The position numbers and the translations under genes were made by a program. Below are positions 34,394 to 43,484 of a stretch of DNA of 64,000 nucleotides, in pieces. Under the pieces are notes generated by a model, which searched no databases, had not been told where the DNA came from, and worked only from the letters and a program-made list of their open reading frames with translations. Every line of letters begins with the position of its first letter. Positions within the stretch are counted from its first letter, which is position 1. Location of the stretch: assembly GCF_002258315.1 (NCBI RefSeq), contig NZ_NOYD01000048.1, positions 56,455 to 120,454 of the forward strand. Reading direction: 5' to 3'. This DNA is from Rhodococcus sp. 06-462-5 (lineage in GTDB: Bacteria > Actinomycetota > Actinomycetes > Mycobacteriales > Mycobacteriaceae).

Positions 34394-35215
34394 TTACCGT
34401 CCGCCGTATTTCGAGGTGATGCGCGTTTCCAACCACTGCAGGGCGATGGTGGGCGGCAATGCCATCACGAGGATCAGTACAACCGTGCCCATGATGTTTT
34501 CCATCCGTACCAGGCTGACGTTGCGCAGGAGTTCGTATCCGATGCCGCTGGATGACGAGAACATCTCGGCGAGAAGCAAACCCAGGAACGCCAAGCCGAA
34601 GGTCATCCGCATACCCGTCGCCAGTGCCGGCAGCACCGCAGGAATCACGATCTGACGGATCAAGCGAGGCCAGCTCACCTGCAGTGACGCGGCCATTCTC
34701 AGGTGAATTCTTTGGACCGATGCTGTGGCCTCGACAGCGACGAGGAACATCGGGATGAAGGCGGCGTAGAACGAGAACCCGAATCGGCTCAGTGCACCGA
34801 TACCGAGGAACGACAGGAAGATCGGGTACAGCACGATCTTCGGGATGCTGTTGATCGAGTAGACGATCGGGGCGATGGTTCGGGTCCAGAACGGACTCAG
34901 GCCCAGCGTCAGGCCAAGCAGCGAACCCACGACGGTGCTCGCCAGGAACGCGAGCACGAGAATGCGCAGAGAGTCACCGACATTGGCGCGGAAGTCTGCT
35001 TTGCCCAGGTCCTCGACGAGCGAGGCCATGGCCTCGGCAGGCGTCGGGAAGATGAGACTGTCGACCAGAACGGCCGAGACCCACCAGATCAGCACCGCGA
35101 CGACGGCGACGACCACGGGTGGCAAGAACCGTCGGGCGTTGGTGCGGCCCGCGGACGAGGTCACCTTCGGGGGAGCGGTGGGTGTGGTGGCAACTCTGTC
35201 CAAGGTGCTGCTCAT
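34394..35215 (-). CDS. ABC transporter permease, SsuC/TauC/ThiX type
   Basis: This is the second permease of an importer. Six hydrophobic segments span residues about 30-265. The cytoplasmic EAA loop that contacts the ATPase is in ASLQVSWPRLIRQIVIPAVL near 180-199. ATG 35215 is preferred over a TTG at 35230: it overlaps the stop of the preceding permease gene in TGATG. It is the last gene of the transporter operon. A 200-base decayed copy of its EAA region lies at 30890-31120. The family transports sulfonates, nitrate, thiamine precursors and many aromatic or heterocyclic compounds. Confidence 0.93.
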   Translation of the reverse strand: MSSTLDRVATTPTAPPKVTSSAGRTNARRFLPPVVVAVVAVLIWWVSAVLVDSLIFPTPAEAMASLVEDLGKADFRANVGDSLRILVLAFLASTVVGSLLGLTLGLSPFWTRTIAPIVYSINSIPKIVLYPIFLSFLGIGALSRFGFSFYAAFIPMFLVAVEATASVQRIHLRMAASLQVSWPRLIRQIVIPAVLPALATGMRMTFGLAFLGLLLAEMFSSSSGIGYELLRNVSLVRMENIMGTVVLILVMALPPTIALQWLETRITSKYGGR

Positions 35216-36039
35216 CAGCGGCGCCTCCAATCGAATCGGTTGAGCGCGAGCGAGATCAGCGAGGTCGAGAGCAGAGCGATCAGCGCCACGATGAGGATCC
35301 CGGCGTACATGTCGGCGATGTCGAACCCGTCGTAGGCGATGGAGATGAAGTGGCCCAGGCCTTGCGTCGACAGGATGAACTCACTGGCCAACACCGAGAT
35401 GACGGCGTACGAGAGCCCGAGCTTGAGTCCGGTGACGATGCTCGGCAACGCGTACGGAAGAAGCACCGATCGGAAGTACTGCCACCGCGTCAACATCAGT
35501 GTCGTTCCGAGCTTGGTGACGATCGGCGACACCGCATTGAAACCGGTGCGTGCGTTCAGCGCCACCACACCGAACGCGAAGATGGTGGACAGGATGGCAA
35601 TCGGAGCGACACCGGCACCGAACAGCACCACCATGATGGGGTACAGCGCGAACGTCGGGACGGCGTAGTAGACGTTGAGGTACGGCTGAAACGCTCTGTC
35701 CCACAACTCGTACCGCCACAGGACATACGCAGCGGCGACACCGAGTACGGAGCTGAGCACGAACGTGAGGACGATGATGCCCAGCGTTCGGCCCAACTCA
35801 TCGATCAGGAAGTCCGGATCGGTCAGTAGGCCCAGCGACGTCGAGATCATGTCGGTCACCGGAACGATGTCCAGGGGGGATGCGAAGAAGCGTGCCGAGA
35901 TATCGATGGCCACCAGTGCCGCGACGAGGATGAGCACGGTCCATCCCCATGCGGGGAGACCGAGTTGGGTGGAGGGTGCAGGCCGGATGTATCCGGGCAC
36001 GACGGAGGCGCGGTTGCTCTCGCGCGTCGGCGCACTCAT
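35215..36039 (-). CDS. ABC transporter permease, SsuC/TauC/ThiX type
   Basis: This is the first permease of the importer, 274 residues with about six membrane segments beginning near residue 32 (LPAWGWTVLILVAALVAI). The EAA-type loop is in TLMLTRWQYFRSVLLPYALP near 190. It begins at ATG 36039, overlapping the ATPase stop in ATGA, and ends overlapping the second permease. Having two different permease subunits implies a heterodimeric channel, which is less common in this family than homodimers. Confidence 0.93.
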   Translation of the reverse strand: MSAPTRESNRASVVPGYIRPAPSTQLGLPAWGWTVLILVAALVAIDISARFFASPLDIVPVTDMISTSLGLLTDPDFLIDELGRTLGIIVLTFVLSSVLGVAAAYVLWRYELWDRAFQPYLNVYYAVPTFALYPIMVVLFGAGVAPIAILSTIFAFGVVALNARTGFNAVSPIVTKLGTTLMLTRWQYFRSVLLPYALPSIVTGLKLGLSYAVISVLASEFILSTQGLGHFISIAYDGFDIADMYAGILIVALIALLSTSLISLALNRFDWRRR

Positions 36040-36845
36040 GGTTCGATGCTCATCGTCTTCTTGGCCTCGTCGCGCAGACTCGACCAGATACGTTCGTGCA
36101 GAGCAGTAGCCGCTGGGCTAGCGAGGACGTCCTCGGAGCGCGGACGAGGCAGGTCGATGTCCATCTCGTCGATGAACCGACCGGGCCGCGCGCTCATCAC
36201 CAGTACGCGATCGGACAGCAGTACCGCCTCCTGAATGCTGTGGGTGATGAACAGGACTCCACACGTCAGCTTTTCGACGATCTTGAGCAGCTCGTAGGAC
36301 ATCACCAACCGCGTCTGCTCGTCGAGTGCTCCGAACGGCTCGTCCGCGAGTATGAGGTCGGGTTCCATGGACAGGCAGCGCGCGATGGCCACACGCTGAC
36401 GCATACCGCCGGACAACTGGGTGGGGTAGTGGTCGCCGAACTTGCTCAGCCCCACAGTGTTCAGCAGCTCGTCGGCGCGGGACCGACGTTCCTTCTTACC
36501 GACGCCGCGGACTTCGAGAGCGAACGCGACGTTGTCACGGACGGTCCGCCAGGGCAGCGTCGCCGATTCCTGGAAGATGACTGCCGTCTTGGATCGAGGG
36601 CCGGTGAGCGGTTGGCCGTCGACGTGCACGGTGCCGCCGTCGTGATCCTGTAGGCCGGCGAACACCTCGAGCAGAGTGGACTTGCCGCAGCCACTGGGGC
36701 CGACGACGGAGACGAATTCGCCTCGGCCGATGGACAAGTCGATCTCGTGGAGGGCGGTCACATCACCGAAGTGCCGCGACACCGACGAGGCGACGGCAAT
36801 GGCGGAGGTGGTGTCGGGGCGGGGTCGAGTCGCTGCGTGAGTCAC
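36036..36845 (-). CDS. ABC transporter ATP-binding protein, SsuB/TauB type
   Basis: This subunit supplies energy for the importer. Walker A is GPSGCGKST near residue 47, the Q-loop is in VIFQESATLPW near 88, the signature is LSGGMRQRVAIAR near 138, Walker B is LILADEPFGALD near 158, and the H-loop is in VLFITHSIQEAVLLSDR near 195. GTG 36845 is chosen because AGAAGG precedes it and the frame then starts VTHAATRPRP, close before the domain. A longer reading to 37166 would overlap the binding-protein gene and is not credible. It lies 31 bases after the binding-protein gene. Confidence 0.95.
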   Translation of the reverse strand: MTHAATRPRPDTTSAIAVASSVSRHFGDVTALHEIDLSIGRGEFVSVVGPSGCGKSTLLEVFAGLQDHDGGTVHVDGQPLTGPRSKTAVIFQESATLPWRTVRDNVAFALEVRGVGKKERRSRADELLNTVGLSKFGDHYPTQLSGGMRQRVAIARCLSMEPDLILADEPFGALDEQTRLVMSYELLKIVEKLTCGVLFITHSIQEAVLLSDRVLVMSARPGRFIDEMDIDLPRPRSEDVLASPAATALHERIWSSLRDEAKKTMSIEP

Positions 36846-36876
36846 GTCGCTACCTTCTGGTGGTGGGAAATTGCGG

Positions 36877-37893
36877 TCAGGAGTCGCAGTCACCGGGCAA
36901 GTCGTCTGCGACTCCCTCGGCGAGGAATTCCGGGTCGAACAAGGTGCAGAAATTGGGCACGCGATCGCTGCCTGACGCCTCCACTCCGTCCTGCGCGGAC
37001 AGGACCGACGCAGTATCGAAGCCGCCGCCCCAAGTGCCGACCGAGGATGCACGTTCGACCACTGCGGTGGCCGACTCCACGTCGAATCCCGTATACGCCG
37101 CGTAGATCTCTGCGGCGGCAACAGGATCGGCCTCGATCGACGCGACCGCCTCGGTGTAACCGGCATTGATCGCGCGTACGACGCCGGGATTGCTCGCGGC
37201 GTAGTCCTTGGTGGTGGTAATCGTCGACTGCAGGAACCGCGACATGTAGTCGGGGCTGCTGACGATCAGCTTGAAATCCTCGGGTCGCTGTTCGGCGACG
37301 ATGGAGGGAACGAGAGCGATATCGACGTTGCCGGCTTCGAGAAGTGCGAAGCCTTCACCGATTCCGCCGGATGCGACCCGCTCGATCCGACCCGGGTCGA
37401 CGCCCGCGAGTGAGGGAATGAGGCGGGTGAGGGCATCGGAGGCCGAGTTGGGGCGGGTGTAAGCCCACCGACGGACGTCCTCGATGGAGTTGATGTTGGG
37501 GTTCGAGGCGAGCGCGTAGAAATTCATCGGGTACGGCCCCTGAGTGCCACCGCCGACGATGCGCAGTTCAGAGCCGGCCGCATCCGCCTGCACGATCGAC
37601 GGGTAACTGACCTCGCCGATGGGGATGTTGCCGTCGAGCAGCGTGCGCATGGTCGCGCTACCGCCCTTGCCCGGCACGATGTTCTCCACGATCACACCGT
37701 GCTTCTCGAACAGTCCCTGCTTCTGCGCGACAAGCCAAGGGATGCTGTAGATTTCGGCCGCTGCCGAGACGGTGACATCGATCGTGACCGGATTGGCGGG
37801 GTCCGCGTCGGGACCGGGATCGGATCCACAAGCCACCAATGCGGCGGACAGCGTCAGTGCTGCCATGATGGACGTCGCTCGACGTAAATGCAT
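36877..37893 (-). CDS. ABC transporter substrate-binding lipoprotein, NMT1/THI5-like (338 aa)
   Basis: This is the extracytoplasmic receptor of the importer. The signal peptide ends in the lipobox LVAC, with Cys near residue 22. The mature protein has the SsuA/NMT1 pattern: AAEIYSIPWLVAQKQGLFEK, then GGSATMRTLLDGNIPIGEVS, PYPMNFYALASNPNINSIED, and a hinge and C-terminal lobe to residue 338. ATG 37893 places a correct signal peptide at the start. It is first in its operon; the promoter with an internal palindrome is at 37991-38020, about 100 bases upstream. The shared operator with the CoA-ester operon suggests the ligand is the compound degraded by the neighbouring genes. Confidence 0.94.
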   Translation of the reverse strand: MHLRRATSIMAALTLSAALVACGSDPGPDADPANPVTIDVTVSAAAEIYSIPWLVAQKQGLFEKHGVIVENIVPGKGGSATMRTLLDGNIPIGEVSYPSIVQADAAGSELRIVGGGTQGPYPMNFYALASNPNINSIEDVRRWAYTRPNSASDALTRLIPSLAGVDPGRIERVASGGIGEGFALLEAGNVDIALVPSIVAEQRPEDFKLIVSSPDYMSRFLQSTITTTKDYAASNPGVVRAINAGYTEAVASIEADPVAAAEIYAAYTGFDVESATAVVERASSVGTWGGGFDTASVLSAQDGVEASGSDRVPNFCTLFDPEFLAEGVADDLPGDCDS

Positions 37894-37990
37894 CTGCGTC
37901 CTCGCTGGATGATCGGCGTGACGGTGCCGAAGTGGGAGTGTCGGCTGTCGCATGCCCACCCGCAGTGAGACGTACGTAACAGCTGTGTTC

Positions 37991-38020
37991 TACCTAAACA
38001 TAAGATGTTTAGGGCGTCAA
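37991..38020 (-). promoter_or_regulatory. Promoter with GntR-type operator for the ABC importer
   Basis: On the minus strand, -35 TTGACG (38020-38015) and -10 TAGGTA (37996-37991) are separated by 18 bases. The spacer and -10 contain the palindrome TAAACAT-AAG-ATGTTTA (37995-38011 on the plus strand; CTAAACAT/ATGTTTAG arms are perfect over 8 bp). Any protein bound here would block RNA polymerase. The same arrangement recurs at 44283-44312. The cognate regulator is probably the GntR/FCD protein at 43485. Confidence 0.75.
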
Positions 38021-38068
38021 GGTGGGTTGAAATCGGACAAAGGCGCGATAATCCGCGAGCAGTTCCGG

Positions 38069-39328
38069 TTAAAGATCTGATGTATGCGGTGGTATTGCCC
38101 GGTGCCAGTTGGTCACCGACTGAAAGAGCTCGCCCAAGCCGAACAACGCGCCCTCACGGTGCGCCGCAGCGGTGAGTTGCGCTCCCACCGGCATTCCCGA
38201 GGACGAGTGGAAGCCGACCGGCAGAGCCAGCGTCGGGCCGTTGTGCAACGACCACGGGTACGTGAATTGTCCCATCCGGCGCGAGAGCGCAACAACGTCG
38301 TCGCCCCCGTCCCTCGGGGGAACATCGACGGGCATGGCCGGGGTCAGCACGACGTCGACGGTCTCGAACGTGGCGGTCATAGCCTGATGGAACCGATCAC
38401 GGCCGGTGAGTGCACGGGCACGGTCGAACTCGGAGATGCTCAGGCCCAACGCTATTCGCTCGTAGGTCGCGGGTTGGAAACGTGAGGGCTCGGTGTCGAG
38501 CCTGTGCCGATGGCGGCGAGCGAGGTCGCTGTACACGATCGTGTAGACGATGTCCTGGGCATCGGCGGCATGCCCCAGCTCGACGGGGACGATCTCGTAC
38601 CCCAGCTCGGCGAACGTGCGCACCGCGGCAGTGACGGTCTGTGCGACGCCCGGATCCACGTCCGCGGTGAGGAAGACGGTCGGGACACCGATACGCGTGA
38701 CGGCTGATGGTTCGGACGGGCTGGGGGACAGGACGTCGAACAGAGCCTTCACCTCGGCCACCGACCGCGCCATCGGGCCGACGGTGTCGAATTGCTCGCT
38801 CACGGGGAACACACCGTCGTTGCTGATGGATCCCCAGCTCGGGCGGAGACCGGTGATTCCGCATGCCGCGGCGGGTAGCCGCACCGACCCGCCGGTGTCG
38901 GTGCCCAGTGATGCGTCGACCAACCCGGCGGCGACGGCGATCCCCGATCCGCCACTCGACCCGCCGGGCACCCGGATGCGATCCCACGGGTTGTACGACG
39001 GACCAGCGGCCGAGTTCTGTGAGGTGACGCCGACGGCGAACTCGGCCATGTTCAGTTTCGCGACCACAGACCCGCCTGCGCGTCGCAGACGGGTGACGAC
39101 CGCGGCGTCCGCGGCAGCGACGTTGTCCTCGAAGAACTCAGACGCGCAGGTAGTCTCGACGCCGGCCACGTCGATGTTGTCCTTGACGCCGATGCGCAGG
39201 CCGGACAGGGGCCCCGGGGTGTCGTTCCGGTCGTCGATCCACCGGACGACACCGCCGAAGGTCCCGTCCTCGATCAGGCTGCGCTCCGCGCGCGCAGCTC
39301 GGCCGTCGCGTCCTCGTCGATCGTCCAC
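38069..39328 (-). CDS. Amidase signature family hydrolase (419 aa)
   Basis: This is a Ser-cisSer-Lys hydrolase acting on a carboxamide. The catalytic Lys is in GVKDNID (K49), the cis-Ser in PGGSSGGS (about S124/S125), and the nucleophile in GTDTGGSVRLPAA (S148). The length is a little below the ~450-500 typical of the family. The start used, GTG 39328, lies inside the 3' end of the upstream hyuB gene (55-base overlap); a later start is possible because the first ~25 residues are unusual. It is the third gene of hyuA-hyuB-amidase. In that context it would remove ammonia from the half-amide left after ring opening (inference). Confidence 0.92.
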   Translation of the reverse strand: MDDRRGRDGRAARAERSLIEDGTFGGVVRWIDDRNDTPGPLSGLRIGVKDNIDVAGVETTCASEFFEDNVAAADAAVVTRLRRAGGSVVAKLNMAEFAVGVTSQNSAAGPSYNPWDRIRVPGGSSGGSGIAVAAGLVDASLGTDTGGSVRLPAAACGITGLRPSWGSISNDGVFPVSEQFDTVGPMARSVAEVKALFDVLSPSPSEPSAVTRIGVPTVFLTADVDPGVAQTVTAAVRTFAELGYEIVPVELGHAADAQDIVYTIVYSDLARRHRHRLDTEPSRFQPATYERIALGLSISEFDRARALTGRDRFHQAMTATFETVDVVLTPAMPVDVPPRDGGDDVVALSRRMGQFTYPWSLHNGPTLALPVGFHSSSGMPVGAQLTAAAHREGALFGLGELFQSVTNWHRAIPPHTSDL

Positions 39329-41091
39329 GAATCGGTGTTCACGACCACACCGTAGTCGCGTCGAGCATCGTCCTCGGTGAGGTACTCGTCCCAGACGTCG
39401 CTGAGCACCTGGAACGGATCACGCTCGAACGGGTTTCCGAATCCACCGCCCGAGGGAAGTTTGATCTCCAGCGTCTCACCGGAACGAATCGTCTCCTGAG
39501 TGACCTTGGAGTACAACACTTCCTCGCGATCGGTCCCGGCGTTCCTGGTGAACGAGCCGGACACACCGTTGTGGCCACCGAGGGCTCCGGCCGGAGGATC
39601 CGACCGGTTGTCGGCCTCGGAACCGAGGAACGTATCGGTCTCCATCAACCACTTGCGCACACTGCCGATACCGCCGCGCCACTTGCCCGGTGCGGGCGCC
39701 TCGTCGCGCAGCTCGTACCGCAACGCACGCATGGCGTGGTTGAGCTCGAGCTCCTCGATGGGATTGTTGCGGGTGTTGGCCATCAGGGCGTCGACGGCGT
39801 CCATACCGTCCTTGCCGTTGCGGCCACCGTACGATCCCTCGTTGATCTCGATGTAGACCCAATAGGATTCGCCGTCCGGCGCGATGCCGGAATAGGCGAT
39901 GGCGCACAGAGCGGCGGACGATCCCGCGATCGCATGATCCGGAAGCACCGGGGCCAGAGCGAGATTGATCGAGTCGAACACGCGGTTGACCTGTGAGAAC
40001 CGCGCGAAGCACGATGCGGGGAAGTCCGGATTGAAGATCGTGCCCTCGGGGGCATAGGCCTTGACGGGTCGGAAGCACCCGTCGTTCTGGGGAACGAATT
40101 CCTCGGTCAGGTCCTCGTCGAGCAGAATCGTGCGAATGGCCGAGACGGCCACCGGTAGAACCGAACCCTCGAACGGGACGTTGAACGCGGTGGGCACCTG
40201 GCTGTTGGAGCCGGTGAGGTCGATGAGAATGTCTTCGCCCTCGACCTGCACCCGCACGGCCACCTTGAGCGGTTCGTCGCGGTTCTTACCGTCGTCGTCG
40301 AGGTATCCGATGGGCGCGGTGTAGCTGCCGTCGGGAATCTCTCGAATCTTTTTGCGCAGCATCGATTCGGAGTAGTCCATCCAGCGTTCGCCCGCGCTCA
40401 TGACGGTGTCGAGGCCGTACTTCTCGAGCAGCTCGGTGAATCGCTTCTCCCCGATTCGCGAGCAGGCGATCAATGCCTCGAGGTCGCCGCGGTTCTGCTC
40501 GGGCGTGCGGACGTTGTCGAGGATGTGCTGGATCAGGTAGTCGTTGCGGACCCCGGCCTCGTAGATCTTCATCGAGTCCATGAGCTTGCCCTCGGCCCAC
40601 ACGTCGACGACATCCATGCACAGGCCGGGGAAGTTGCCGCCGACGTCGGACACGTGACCGGTACACCCGGCGAAGCCGATGTGCTCGCCCTTCCAGAAGA
40701 TCGGAATGATCACGCCGTAGTCGGGGGAGTGAGCCGCTCCGTGGTACGGATGGTTGTGCAGCACCACATCTCCGGGCTTGTACGTTCCGGCGAGGCGACG
40801 GTTGACACCCTTGATGTAGGCGGGAATCGAACCACAGTGCATCGGAGTCGAATCCGACTCACACAGTTCACGTCCGTTGATGTCGAAGATGCCCGCGCCG
40901 AGGTCCTCGGACTCTCGGATGAGCGAGGAGTACGCCATACGGTAGAGCACCTGGGCCATCTCCTTGGCCATCGACTGCAGTGCTCCGCCGATGACGCGCA
41001 GGGTGATGGGATCGACCTCGACGTCGTTCCAGGTTCGAGTGGATTCGCCCGCCAGTGACACTCCGGTGGTGGGCATCAGCGCCTTGCTCAT
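39274..41091 (-). CDS. hyuB: Hydantoinase B / oxoprolinase-type subunit (605 aa)
   Basis: This is the B subunit of the ATP-dependent hydantoinase, oxoprolinase and acetone-carboxylase superfamily. Family landmarks are DPITLRVIGGALQSMAKEM near residues 25-43, then YRMAYSSLIRESEDLGAGIFD, GDVVLHNHPYHGAAHSPD near 130-148, CTGHVSDVGGNFPG, DLTGSNSQVPTAFNVPFEGS near 300, and PSGGGFGNPFERDP near 550. ATG 41091 overlaps the hyuA stop in ATGA. Reading the frame further upstream only gives antisense-like arginine-rich sequence within hyuA. With HyuA it should open an amide bond in a ring at the cost of ATP; the exact ring is not predictable. Confidence 0.94.
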   Translation of the reverse strand: MSKALMPTTGVSLAGESTRTWNDVEVDPITLRVIGGALQSMAKEMAQVLYRMAYSSLIRESEDLGAGIFDINGRELCESDSTPMHCGSIPAYIKGVNRRLAGTYKPGDVVLHNHPYHGAAHSPDYGVIIPIFWKGEHIGFAGCTGHVSDVGGNFPGLCMDVVDVWAEGKLMDSMKIYEAGVRNDYLIQHILDNVRTPEQNRGDLEALIACSRIGEKRFTELLEKYGLDTVMSAGERWMDYSESMLRKKIREIPDGSYTAPIGYLDDDGKNRDEPLKVAVRVQVEGEDILIDLTGSNSQVPTAFNVPFEGSVLPVAVSAIRTILLDEDLTEEFVPQNDGCFRPVKAYAPEGTIFNPDFPASCFARFSQVNRVFDSINLALAPVLPDHAIAGSSAALCAIAYSGIAPDGESYWVYIEINEGSYGGRNGKDGMDAVDALMANTRNNPIEELELNHAMRALRYELRDEAPAPGKWRGGIGSVRKWLMETDTFLGSEADNRSDPPAGALGGHNGVSGSFTRNAGTDREEVLYSKVTQETIRSGETLEIKLPSGGGFGNPFERDPFQVLSDVWDEYLTEDDARRDYGVVVNTDSWTIDEDATAELRARSAA

Positions 41092-43169
41092 GCGGGGGTC
41101 CTCTCGATGATGATGTGGCCGACGGCGTCGACGGTGGCGTGCTGATTCATGCCGATGATCGTGGTGGAATCGAACTGCTCGACGATCGCAGGACCGTCGA
41201 TCTCGTTGTTCGCCAACAACAACGACCGCTCGTACACCGGGGTGTCCACCCACTGCGGCGCGGACGTCTCGTCCTGCCAGAACAGCGCCTGCGTCGTCGT
41301 CTTGATCGCGGCCGAGGAGTCGGCGGTACCCACGGCGATGTCGGCGATCTGCACGTGGGGGACCGCACCCACGCCGGTGACGCGGACGTTGATCAGCTGT
41401 ACGGGCTTGTCGTCGAACCGCTGTGAGTAGGTGCGCCCGTGCACGTCGTGGAACGCCTCGGCGACGGTCTTGACCCACACGTCGTCGATGTTGCCGTCCG
41501 GCGCGGCGACGCGGAGTTCGTAGCCCTGGCCGACGTACCGGCAGTCGACGCTGCGTTCGAGCGAGATGTTCTCGGCCGCAACGCCGTCCTTCTCGAGCTG
41601 CGCGACGGCGAGGGCCGACAGACGCTCGATCTGCTCCTGCAGAAGTTCGATGTTCGGGTCTGCGGACGAGGTCCACACCGTCGTCGGCTCTTCGTAACGG
41701 ATGTCGGTGGTGAGCAGGCCGACGGCGGAGGTGATGCCTGGGTGACCAGGGACGATCACGCGTGGAATACCGAGCTGGTCGGCGATCTGCCACGCGAACA
41801 GCGGCCCCGCTCCACCCTCGGCGATGAGTGAGAAGTCGCGCGGGTCATAGCCTTTGCGGACCGAGTGCAGGCTGATCGCCTCGGTCATGGAATGGGCGAG
41901 GATCTTGAAGATGCCCATCGCGGCGTCGTCGAGTGGCGTGTCGAGCTTGTCGGCGATGTGCGTCTGAATCGCCTGACGTGCCAGCTCGGGCTTGACCTCC
42001 ATGGTTCCGGACAGGAAGCTCTTCTCGCGCAGCCATCCCATCATCACCATGGCGTCGGTGGAGGTCGGTTCGGTTCCGCCGTGCCCGTAACAGGCCGGGC
42101 CGGGGACGGCACCCGCACTGCGTGGTCCGACGCGGAACATGCCTCCGTCGTCGACCACGGCGATGGAACCGCCGCCGGCACCGATGGTGTCGACCTCGGC
42201 CATCGGCACCATCGCGTGGTAGTCACCGATTCGGGTGTCGAGCAGATGCTTCATGCGCAGCGCGCCGTCCGGTGCCACACCGACGTCCGCGGAGGTGCCG
42301 CCGACATCGAGGGTGATGACACTGGGAAACCCGGACGCCTTGCCGATGGCGCAGCCACCCAGCAAGCCGGCGACCACGCCGCTGGTCAGCAGTGAGACCG
42401 GGATTTCGCTGGCGCTGCGCGAGGTGACGAGCCCGCCCGCGGAGGTCATGAGGTGCACGTCCTCGCCGACCTGCGCCGCCTTGGCCTTACCCGCCAAGTT
42501 CTCGATGTACTTCGAGGTCTTCGGTCCGATGAAGGCGTTGAGCGCTGCGGTCGAAAAGCGTTCGTACTCTCGGTATTGCGGGGCGACTTCGCTGGAGAGT
42601 GAGATGAAGACGCCCGGAAACTCCTCCTCGATGATGGCTCTGACGCGTTGCTCGTGAGTCGGATTCCGGTATGAGTGCAGGAATGCGACGGCGATGGCCT
42701 GCACTCCTCGGTCACGCAGCAGTCGAACCTGTTCGCGCACAGCATCTTCGTCGAGCGGGGTCAGAATGTTCCCTGCGGCGTCGATGCGTTCGGGGACCAC
42801 CCGACGGTTGCGTCGCGGCACGAGCTGCCACTTCTGCCACGGAAGATCCTGGTAGTTCGAGTAATTGAGAGGACGCTTCTTGCGCGCGATGTGCAGCAGG
42901 TCGCGGAAACCCTCGGTGGTGATCATGCCGACGTCGCAGCCGTTGTGCTCGAGCACGATGTTGGTGGCCACAGTGGTGCCGTGGAAGAACATGTCGATTT
43001 CGGACGGGCCGATCCCTGCGCGTTCGGCGAGGACCTTGATTCCGTCCATCGTGCCGATCGAGGGGTCGTGGTTTGTGGACGGGGTCTTGTGCACGACGAC
43101 CGTGCCGTCGTCGTCCCACAGGACGAGGTCGGTGAACGTGCCGCCGACGTCGACTCCAATGCGTTTCAT
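41088..43169 (-). CDS. hyuA: Hydantoinase A / oxoprolinase-type ATPase subunit (693 aa)
   Basis: This is the ATP-binding A subunit of the same enzyme. The N-terminal phosphate-binding loop is GVDVGGTFTDLVLWDDDG (about 5-22). FFHGTTVATNIVLEH lies near 65-79, and a second ASKHA nucleotide motif, ITLDVGGTSADVG, near 290. The region GAGGGSIAVVDDGG near 335 and GPACYGHGGTEPTSTDA near 360 are typical of HyuA proteins. It is first in the hyuA-hyuB-amidase operon, starting at ATG 43169. A palindrome related to the GntR operator lies 120 bases upstream (43289-43307). The superfamily includes N-methylhydantoinase, 5-oxoprolinase and caprolactamase-like enzymes, so a lactam or imide is a fair guess. Confidence 0.95.
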   Translation of the reverse strand: MKRIGVDVGGTFTDLVLWDDDGTVVVHKTPSTNHDPSIGTMDGIKVLAERAGIGPSEIDMFFHGTTVATNIVLEHNGCDVGMITTEGFRDLLHIARKKRPLNYSNYQDLPWQKWQLVPRRNRRVVPERIDAAGNILTPLDEDAVREQVRLLRDRGVQAIAVAFLHSYRNPTHEQRVRAIIEEEFPGVFISLSSEVAPQYREYERFSTAALNAFIGPKTSKYIENLAGKAKAAQVGEDVHLMTSAGGLVTSRSASEIPVSLLTSGVVAGLLGGCAIGKASGFPSVITLDVGGTSADVGVAPDGALRMKHLLDTRIGDYHAMVPMAEVDTIGAGGGSIAVVDDGGMFRVGPRSAGAVPGPACYGHGGTEPTSTDAMVMMGWLREKSFLSGTMEVKPELARQAIQTHIADKLDTPLDDAAMGIFKILAHSMTEAISLHSVRKGYDPRDFSLIAEGGAGPLFAWQIADQLGIPRVIVPGHPGITSAVGLLTTDIRYEEPTTVWTSSADPNIELLQEQIERLSALAVAQLEKDGVAAENISLERSVDCRYVGQGYELRVAAPDGNIDDVWVKTVAEAFHDVHGRTYSQRFDDKPVQLINVRVTGVGAVPHVQIADIAVGTADSSAAIKTTTQALFWQDETSAPQWVDTPVYERSLLLANNEIDGPAIVEQFDSTTIIGMNQHATVDAVGHIIIERTPA

Positions 43170-43484
43170 GCTGCGTCCGTTCTGTCGGTGCCCGAGTGGA
43201 GCGGGAAGGCGTGCTCCGCCTGTTTACGAAGTCGTTGGGTCACCGCGGAGGTGACATGAGTCATAGTGCTGATGATCGGCGAGAAAAGCAATACCTCTGA
43301 TGTATTGGGGCTGAATTCTCAGGATTCGCGGTCCGATCCGGGACCATGCCGACGATTCCTCGCTAAAAAGCGGATGTATCGAGGGTCGAGATCCCAGCAT
43401 CTCGGAGCAGCGGCCAGGCTAAGCTCGAGCCGACCAGTACCCACCGGTCAGCAGAAGCAGTCGAGTGACAACCAGGGGGAAGAC
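43170..43484. other. Divergent hyuA/gntR intergenic region (315 bp)
   Basis: No gene is present. It contains the palindromic site at 43289-43307 and must hold promoters for both directions. On the minus strand TTCAGC (43315-43310) lies 18 bases before TTGCTT (43291-43286), with the site in between, matching the layout of the two better promoters but with weaker boxes. Confidence 0.6.
43289..43307. promoter_or_regulatory. GntR-type operator between hyuA and gntR
   Basis: CAATACCTCTGATGTATTG is a 19-bp palindrome with one mismatched pair besides the centre. It shares the CTGATGT core and spacing with the sites at 37994-38012 and 44291-44309. It is well placed to control hyuA, the gntR gene, or both. 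Confidence 0.6.

Noticed and set aside
36846..37166. N-terminal extension of the first importer's ATPase
   Set aside because: It overlaps the binding-protein gene and has no similarity to ATPases; the GTG at 36845 has a ribosome site.
41092..41793. N-terminal extension of HyuB
   Set aside because: It lies inside hyuA in another frame and reads as arginine-rich shadow; the family start is at 41091.
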